Source of the DNA: Gremmenia infestans
Taxonomy: Eukaryota > Ascomycota > Leotiomycetes > Helotiales > Hamatocanthoscyphaceae
NCBI GenBank assembly: GCA_032629725.1
Contig: JAFEVB010000001.1
Coordinates: forward strand, 1,240,001 to 1,304,000
Direction of reading: 5' to 3'
Length of the DNA stretch: 64,000 bases
Made by a program: the position numbers and the translations under genes. The stretch's first letter is position 1. Each line of letters starts with the position of its first letter. Positions 56,381-64,000 of the stretch are shown in pieces. Below the pieces are notes generated by a model. It saw only the letters and a program-made list of their open reading frames with translations. It searched no databases and was not told the origin of the DNA.

Positions 56381-59300
56381 ATGCTGAGCAGGATTGTGGG
56401 TCGGTTTATCGGGTCCTCGCAGCCGCCGCCTGCGACTATTAAAGATGAGCCGGCGTCGAGTAGTGTTTATGGTGGTGGTGAGTTTCTGTGAATGAGATTT
56501 TGGAGGTGGATATGGGGAAGGAGGAGGGATGTTTGCTAATCTTGGGGGTGTGGTAGATCGGGGTGTAGATGAGCACGAGGAAGAAGGGATGGAGGGATTG
56601 GAGTTCCAGGATACGAATGCGAGTGGAAATGCGAATGGGGAAGCGGAAGGGGAAATGTCTGGTGAAGATGAAGAACGAGATCCGAATTCGCAGCTCTCAC
56701 CTCAGCTCGCGAGACATTCTGCATTAGAAGTTTCGACCCCCGAAGAGGACTTGAAAGATCCCAGTTTTCAGTCCATACAACCACCTCCGCCCGCGTCCTC
56801 AAAACCGAAGAAGAAATTAAAGAAGAAAGCCAAGAAAACTGCTACGTTACCGGAAGTTGAAGAAGAAGTCGAAGAAGAAGACGAAGAGAATAGCCGAGGT
56901 TCCAGACTTTCTGTGGAGATCCCAATCGAACCGATTATGTCCGATGATAGGGACGTGGACAGACAAGTTGATGGGGCGTTAGAACCAACGCAGACGCGGG
57001 CAAAGAATGGGCGGTTTGGGAAGAAGGCGAGAGCTGCTGCGGAGAAGGCACAGCAGGAAGCTGATGCGCAGATGTCCAACAGTAAGGGCTTTTCGGAGAG
57101 TCTAGGAAAGGCCAAGAAGTCACGGAAGAGCAAGCCGGATGCGGAAATGGATGCAGAAATTCAGGTTGATCCTGAAAGTCAGCCTACGGATTACTTTATT
57201 CATGCGGATAATGCGCCCGTCCCACTGAAATCTACGAAAGGGAAGAGGAAGGCAAAAACGCCGAAAGTGAAACCGATAAGAGCTACGGTCAATGGTGGAA
57301 ACATCAGCAATGACGATGCAAGCCAGGAGGAGAATTCACAGGAATACCTTCTTCAAGCTTCGAACCAGCTCCGGAGTGACGCGCTCTCGTCTGCACCTCA
57401 ACCGCATGAAAACGAGGATGGGACACCGTCACGACCTTCGAATAAGGCTTTAGGAAAGAGGAAAGCAGTCGAGCCGATCACAGACACAGCAAAGAAATCT
57501 AAACGCCGCAAAACGACAGAGTTAGCTGGCAGGGATCTCAGGGAGATGGGGTTCTCCTCCCAAAGCGGATCAGGATCAATCTCGAAAGATCAGGGCTCGC
57601 TGCCTGATCCTCACGAGTCTCTTAGTGCTGCCGAGTTAGAGAAGACAGCGCGAAGTCTTTACAGCCAGACGGTCAGGGAAGAATCGGCACAGAAAGCTTC
57701 TACTGCAGCTATTCTTCCTCGGGGCTATGACCGGTCAGCCCCAGGGAGGAGATTTCCGACCCCTCAGAGGCAATCTACGCCTCATTTTACACCCATCAAT
57801 CGCGCACCTACAGGCGTATCTGGACGAAGAATAGAAAGGGAGCCAGATAAGAGTGTCGAGCCGGAAGGAGATCAGTCTGAGCCTGTGGAAGTTAATGAGA
57901 TAGTGAAGGATGTGTGGTCTGTTCCACAATCTCAATCTCCTATCCCAAGTTCGAATAGAAGGAGGAAGAAGAAACACGGAGCTCCCACTGAAGAGCCAGA
58001 GAACAGCGAGCCATTAGTGGTCGACGATGAACACAACGACGATAAAGCAGAATCCGGTCGAGAGTCCCAATCGCCAGCACCAGCATCGGCACCTAGTGGC
58101 AAGCGGAAACGTCGAATAACCAGCTATGAAGCTGAGTCGTCAACCGCGAACTCAAAGAAAACTCCCCGCACACCTGGAAAACTCAGTTCAAATGATAAGT
58201 CACCAAAGAATCCAAAAACCCCAAAAACCCCAAAACCGTCAAAATCTCCGAAAGCAATGGCTACACCTGGCCAACTTTCAAAAGATGACATAGAAACTAT
58301 TTCGGATGCGATTGAGAATTACAGAGATATGCACGACATGACCGATTTCGAGATTAATGCAATGGTTCAAGGCAGCGCTGCTGTTGAAGGCAAAGATTTG
58401 TGGAAAGATGTCTACGACTTTGTCCCGCATATCTCGAAGACCAAAATCCTCAATTCAGCCAGGAGAAAGTTTCACAATTTTGATGGCCGGGGAGTCTGGA
58501 CGAAAGAGCAAGATGAAGAGCTCCGGGACGCTCACACTTTGTACCCGGGAAAATGGACTAAGATCAGCCAATTGATCAACAAGTTTCCTGAGGATTGTCG
58601 AGATCGATGGAGGAACTATCTGATTTGCGGCGATAAACAACGCAAAGATTATTGGGATCAAGAGGAAGAGGTGAGGCTGAAAAGTGCCATCAAGAAAAGT
58701 CTCAAAACAATTCGTGACTTGCAAAAACACGACAAGGCTACACGCGATAAGCCTGAAGAAACCTTGATTAATTGGGCCCACATCAGCGAGGCCATGAATC
58801 ACACTAGAAGCCGGATTCAATGCGCTGCTAAGTGGAAACAACTCAAGGAGCGACAAGATTCATCTGATTCAGAGGTGATACCCCTCGACGCTCCCCTTGA
58901 CGCAAACCCCTGGCGTGCCCATGAAGCTGAGCAAGCTTCCCGAGCGATAAGTGCTCCTAAGAAACTAGAAGTTCTTCGCGCAATTCGCAACAGCGAGGCT
59001 GGCAAGGAAAGAAGGGTTCCTTGGCTGAAAGTCAAAGAGGAGGCCAATTTCGGCGGCAAAGTGCTTGCTCTGAAGGCCCTCTTCAAAAATCTAAAGAAAC
59101 AAATTCCCGAGAATAGGGAAATGCGGTTCCACAAGATTCTCGATTTTCTGATCGAGAAGTTTGAAGATTCAATGCCAGATGAGCCTGAGGAATTTGCAGC
59201 ACTGGAAACATTGCCAGAAAAGAAGCGGAAGAAAAGCATACAGAAACGCAAGAGTACTATATCGAGCGCCAGGGTCTCTGAAGATGAGAACGATAATGGC

Positions 59301-61499
59301 GAGGGACCCAGTGCTTCCTCCAGGAGACGTTCGAAGAGGACTTCTAAGTCTGCCAGTGAGGAAGTGCAGATTGAGGATCCCGAAGATGATGTCTCTGGTA
59401 ATGCCGAAGGCCCTAGTACTACTTCCGAGCCACCAACGACTTCAAAACTGAAGTTGAAATCCAAAGCGAAATCGAGGTTACTTAGCCAGGAGCGTAGTGC
59501 GGAAAAGCCCAAGTCTAGGCTCGCTGTAGTGATACAGTCCCACAGAAAAGATACGCCCAAGCCCGCTAGTGAGGAGGAAGTCGTTGATGAGGCCTCCCCT
59601 GAACCCGAAGAAACGCCCATGCCTTCCAGGAGAAAAGATAAGTCTAGGTCTAATAGTGACAAGTCTTCAAGAAACGAGAAAGGAAGGTTTAGGCCTACTC
59701 GCAACGAGGACCCCGCTGAAAATGAAGACGACTTTGAAGTGCCAGACCCTATCCCAAGGGACAAGGATGGAACGTTTACATCCAAGAGTAATAAACTTTC
59801 ATCTGAAAACAGAGATGACTTCGAAGAGCACGACGCTCTCTCAAGTAGCAAGAATGGGAAGTTCAAGTCCAAGTCTAAGGAAGTTCGCAAGTTCATCTTA
59901 GACGAGGCTACAGTGGGTTCTGCGGAGGAATCCGAGGATGGTGGGTCTTCTACTACCAAGAAACGCCGCCTTACCAAATCGAAGAAGACCAGCCCTGCTG
60001 AGGAGGAAGCCATTGATGAAGAGCAATCTGACGGCCATGAGGTGCCCACCACCCTAGAGCGACCGAAATCAAAATCCAAGAGTGCCGACTCCAGCGATGA
60101 GCAAGGCATTAACGGGGCAAAGTCTACACCGAAAACGAAGAAGAAGAAATTTAGAGAACGCATGAAGCTCTCGGGTGAAAGTCAGAGCCAAGAATATACA
60201 TCCGGAAATCAAACTTCTACTCAGGATACGAATAATGATTTCGAGATGGTTCTTTCAACTCTCAAGAATGGCAAGGGAAATTTTCGGAAAGACAAGGGCC
60301 ATGAACCAAATCGAATTGCGGAGATCGACGAAGAGCCAATGGCGGCAGTCAGCCATCACGAGTCTGACGAGAACGCTGATCAGATGGATGTTGATGATGA
60401 CGAAGAAGAGAGCATCCTTGGTCGAGAAGAACCTCTCAACACTCACGTATCTGATGCCAACGAGGACGAAATGGATTTAGACGAAGACTACGCAGTTGCC
60501 GAAGATATTCAAGTAGATTTGGATTCTATTTCTGAGCAAAAACAGGAAGAAATCAAAGACCACTCCCCCAGTGTGGACCTCAATGCTTCAAAAACCGATG
60601 ACTCTGACGACGAGGAATCTAGTAACGGTGGTGCTAGAGAGCCGGCGAGCTTTGTCAACGGTATAGATCATGATTCTAAAGAAGTCGACGAGGATCGGGA
60701 TCTTGCGAATGGACTCAGCGAAGAAGAGCTAGAAGACTTCGAAAGGCGACACCCTACAAGTGACTCGGATGAAGACGAGCTTGCAAACAGCGTTGGCCAC
60801 GAAGCGTCGGATGAGGACCTGGAGAAGCAATCAATGGGAAGTGACTCTAATCAGGCGGACATTGAGCCACATCGCGCAGGCGATAATGACCAGGACGATG
60901 AAGACAATGAAGAGGAAGACGATGAAGATGCAGATCAAGACGTCGAAAATCAATCCCCCAATGACTCAGATGAGGCAGAGATAGAGAAACCTCTTGCGAA
61001 TGGCCACGAATCTCACGATAATCTCGAACCTCCCATCACTAACGGCGAAGACCTCGAAGATCCAACTTCCTCTAATGAAGACCAGCCAGTGCAAGAACTC
61101 GATGATGAGACTTCAACGAGCGGCTCTGATAGCGATTCTGAACCTGAATCCGAATCCGATGACGAGACTTCAGAAAAGCACTCCCCTGTGGTCACAAACG
61201 GCTTCCACCGCGGAAGCCCAAGTCCCGATATTCAACGCGAGAGTCGGAACCTCGATGCCGACCGCGAAGATGTCAATTCCCCATCCAGAGGCCCAAGTCC
61301 AAGTCCTGACCTCGACACACCCAAGGCAAACGACGGCCGACGGCGGGCTACCCACTCTCCCACTACATCTGGCCGATATAGGGGTAGGAGGAATCGCTTT
61401 GTTCGTTCACCATCTGTTAGTTCTGGTTCAGATAGCAGCATTCCTGCAAGAGTAAATAGAAGGAGGGACATTAGTCCTGAGGGGAGTGTTGAGTTGTGA
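56381..61499 (+). CDS. Reb1/TTF-I-type Myb DNA-binding protein, very acidic (spliced)
   Basis: Exons 56381-56477 and 56557-61499 give 1679 residues; the 79-bp intron has GTGAGT and branch TGCTAAT. The N-terminal 600 residues are charged and low-complexity, with an SPKK-like run (PKTPKTPKPSKSPKA). Two Myb-type repeats lie at about residues 680-800: the first WTKEQDEELRDAHTLYPGKW then CRDRWRNYL, the second from YWDQEEEVRLKSAIKKSL to INWAHISEAMN and CAAKWKQLKE. Immediately before is a conserved block (AIENYRDMHDMTDFEINAMV; LWKDVYDFVPHISKTKI). This arrangement matches fungal Reb1 and mammalian TTF-I, which bind rDNA terminators and stop RNA polymerase I or arrest replication forks. The C-terminal 850 residues alternate KSK-type basic repeats with long Asp/Glu/Ser tracts that look like casein kinase 2 sites. 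The protein is nuclear by inference. Confidence 0.85.
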
Positions 61500-63716
61500 T
61501 TGCTAATCTCTGCTTGTAATACCCGTCTCGATATTCTATAGTGTATGGAGATTTTTCTAGGCTGGAGGGGAGCATGGGGCTGGATGTTAGCATGGAACAA
61601 TAACGACATAGCATATACTGGTTGGGATGGGGGAGAACATAGCATTCACGGTCTATCGCCGAATTTACATATTTGATACGCTCTGAGCCCCCCTCTTCTA
61701 CTACTAAACGTATTTTTGCGTCGGCCAGAATCAATTGATGTAGGAAAGATCCAGTTCCTATATCGTTGATATCGACGCCAAGATTATGACTTTTCGCGAT
61801 AAAATTCCAAGCTTCTATCTAATGCGCGAGAAGCGGCCTTTCCCTTACCAGCTAGTTTCTGGCAATCGTTTGATGGAATGCATGGCGTGCAATATTTTGC
61901 CATTCTGTTTGCGATGCCGGAGAAGTTTTCTGGAAGCATTTTTACTTAGTCTTGTGATGTTGATTCGATACATCTACCGCGGCTACCTGCACGTTGGCTG
62001 AGATTACAACTAATTCAAATTGGATCACATGAAACATACTTCCTAGTGTGCTAGTCAGTGGCTCTTTCCCTTTTATGCGCATGGGGGTTCACCCAATTAA
62101 ATTACTTTTGTGGAGTATACGGCTGCGGGCGTTTGGTTGGCAGGCAGATATTGAACCATTCATCGTCAGACACATTTTAAGTGTGAGGGGACGGGAATGG
62201 GGTGTATTGAGATATAGAGAGGGGGAGGGTTGCGCTGTTGTTCATGGTTGAAGGGCTTTTTTACTTTGCTTTACTTTATCTTACGTCTTCTTGCGGCTCG
62301 CTATAATCAATTCCTGCTTTGCTAAATTTCCCTTCACCTTTCTCTTTCTTTTTCTTTTTTTTTCGGTCTTTTAGATTCTTGTCGGATATTATGATATCAT
62401 GGTACAAAGCAAGGTCTTTTTGAGAGTTTTAAATATTAAGGTCAATCTGCTTGTGTCTTTCGGGTTGAATAGACTGCGGCTCCTGTGGTGTTGGGTTTTC
62501 TAAAAGGCTGGTAGGATTTTGGATTGGTGGGGATACTGTACTGCTTCTGGGAACTCTGGCGAAAGGTCGGTCGAGGATTTGATTGATACAACAGGCTCTT
62601 AAATTCTCGTCACCACAGACAGATTACCCGACGTTCACGATCGAGGTTCGATACAGGCAGTGGCTGTATGCTGGTATGCGTGAAATTCGAACTCGAGCAA
62701 GACCCTTGCTGTATCCGGCTACAATGGCACCATTGATCTTCAGACTAACAATGTCACCAGTCAGAAGATATGACCTCGATGGCGGTCAATCCCTGTCTGT
62801 ACACAAATACCAACTCTGCATTTGTGGGACAACGAGCACATTGACAGAAGTCAATGGGAAGTTGTAGCATAACTTCTTTTCGAAAGCAGAATATCATCGG
62901 ATGTGAGATATTTTGCGCGACTATTGACGGGGAGTCGAACGTTGTCTTGCTGAACAGACCAGCCTATTTGTCCTATGCAGAATCTCTCCGATTCCTTCGG
63001 ATCTGCACGTTCTCCACGACATGCGATTCCTTAGCATCGATAGTATATATAGGAGTACTAAGAATTGACAAGCGAGTTGTCGCTCCGGAACACCCCGTGG
63101 ACCCTGGTCAGCTTCGGAGCATGCTGTAAGCATAGCAAGGTTGGAATATATCCGGGGTGTTACACGACATTCTGCGCAGTGGAATGGATGCGTTATCGTT
63201 GATGCCCAACACTCATCCCAACAACTTCAAAGCTCGGTTTTCGTGTCCCGATCGAGTGTTAAGCAAGGTCATGAGGTCAACCCTCTTGTGAGACAACCAT
63301 ACGTGGAGCAGCTACGTGGAGCAGCTACACAGTGCTGCATCTAGTGCTATAGGGCTGCGGGGACTCGGTCCCCTTCAGGCTTCAGGATGTCATAATTATC
63401 ATGAACATTTGGACTTTCACTAGTGAGTAATTTCTATCAAGTATAACCGATTTGATCGGATGAGTACATTCTAACTAACATACGACTAGATGGTTACCGA
63501 CACTTGTATTCTAAGAAAAGTAAATGAGACACAATCATGGGATGGCGCAACTCCGAGGAAACATGCGTCCTGATTTGCCACACAGTCCGTTGCACATGTA
63601 CTAATCATTCAACCTGTCCCAGACTCCATGATGTCCCCTGATGTTCTTTTTAACGAGCGCGAGTACTACATTCCTACACTCATTAACGACCTCAATATCA
63701 CCCATTAGCATCAGTG
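61500..63716. other. Intergenic region
   Basis: No gene is supported in 2.2 kb. There is a pyrimidine-rich tract at about 62330-62370 and a direct duplication of ACGTGGAGCAGCT at about 63301-63326. Open frames at 62583-63344 lack protein features, although the stretch from 62580 on might be an old gene fragment. Confidence 0.4.
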
Positions 63717-63999
63717 CTAGCAACGTCTTCGTGGGTCGTTCAATTGCTCGCTTGATAAGTTTCGTTGGTCGTCCTCCACATCCTCCTCACTATCTTCGTC
63801 TGAGACTTGAATCTTGGGTTGTTTCTGTCGATGTTCCGCGGCTGGCGCGTCCTGTAAAATTACTGATGTTTTTGATTGGGTAGGATGCTCAGATGCTGCT
63901 TCGTCTGCTTTCTGGGCCTCGGATGGCGAGGGTACAGGCTTCTGGGCATAAGCCATATCCCGATATCGGTGAGAGTCGGCGATCTTTTGTGAAATTTCG
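63717..63999 (-). CDS. Partial hydrophilic protein cut by the right window edge
   Basis: On the minus strand the frame is open from the window edge: EISQKIADSHRYRDMAYAQK, then a Pro/Ser/Ala-rich stretch and an acidic end IQVSDEDSEEDVEDD before a stop at 63717. The absence of a start within the window and the continuous composition suggest the 3' end of a larger gene. Acidic low complexity suggests a nuclear protein, weakly. An internal Met at 63956 could also be a start. Confidence 0.4.
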   Translation of the reverse strand, partial: EISQKIADSHRYRDMAYAQKPVPSPSEAQKADEAASEHPTQSKTSVILQDAPAAEHRQKQPKIQVSDEDSEEDVEDDQRNLSSEQLNDPRRRC

Positions 64000-64000
64000 G

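Noticed and set aside
58817..60163. 448-codon frame on the minus strand opposite the Reb1-like gene
   Set aside because: It is a shadow of the acidic/basic repeats of the plus-strand gene (Ser/Leu/Phe-rich complement of Glu/Lys codons); the plus strand has Myb domains and a good start.
1..64000. tRNA, rRNA and CRISPR features
   Set aside because: No B-box-like GGTTCGAATCC with a matching cloverleaf, no rRNA signature and no regularly spaced short repeat array with unique spacers was found by eye; a tRNAscan-SE run would be decisive for tRNAs.

Overview
The window looks like nuclear DNA of a filamentous ascomycete (Pezizomycotina). Genes are broken by short introns of about 50-140 bp with GTRNGT-like donors and CTAAC/CTAAT branch points, and the gene families are typical of these fungi. 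A 14 kb AT-rich block full of C-to-T style damage is the mark of repeat-induced point mutation (RIP). The gene set (paralogous F-box/zinc-knuckle relic, GH28, LysM relic, DUF3431) suggests Leotiomycetes; that placement is an inference, not a measurement.

Layout. 0.7-4.5 kb: three small intact genes (DUF3431 protein, single-pass 227-residue protein, four-helix membrane protein). 4.5-8.2 kb: gene-poor, with an F-box-like pseudogene carrying four stops and a frameshift. 8.9-12.9 kb: a GH28 endopolygalacturonase and an unknown basic-tailed protein. 13-23.4 kb: mostly decayed sequence (a coding relic at 15.5-17 kb, a nucleotidyltransferase-fold pseudogene, a zinc-cluster remnant) around two intact enzymes, an enoyl-CoA hydratase and a prolyl-4-hydroxylase-type oxygenase; tandem and inverted repeats mark the edge of the AT-rich block.

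23.4-37.3 kb: AT-rich block made of one Ty3/Gypsy chromovirus inserted inside the gag of a related one. Both lie on the minus strand and both have LTR pairs of equal length and perfect 5-bp target duplications (TCTAT outside, CGCGG inside). Each also carries a plus-strand ORF, antisense to gag-pol, between the chromodomain and the 3' LTR. The two antisense ORFs keep Zn2Cys6 zinc-cluster spacing and a charged coiled-coil-like tail. A small secreted protein gene with a good TATA box starts about 330 bp beyond the outer LTR.

38-43 kb is gene-poor, with a truncated coiled-coil protein and a decayed tandem repeat. 43-47.6 kb: three spliced genes, including an Aurora-like kinase whose DFG motif reads GFK and whose HRDxxxxN Asn is His, and an AAA-type ATPase with a membrane anchor. 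48.7-50.5 kb: two more pseudogenes (unknown family; LysM protein). 52.3-61.5 kb: a large uncharacterised protein and a 1679-residue Myb-domain protein of the Reb1/TTF-I type, separated by a MITE-like foldback. The right edge cuts an ORF on the minus strand.

There is no evident operon or metabolic cluster. The common theme is a RIP-active genome with a gene graveyard around a nested retrotransposon and intact housekeeping or plant-interaction genes outside it. All exon structures were worked out by eye from splice signals and reading frame.
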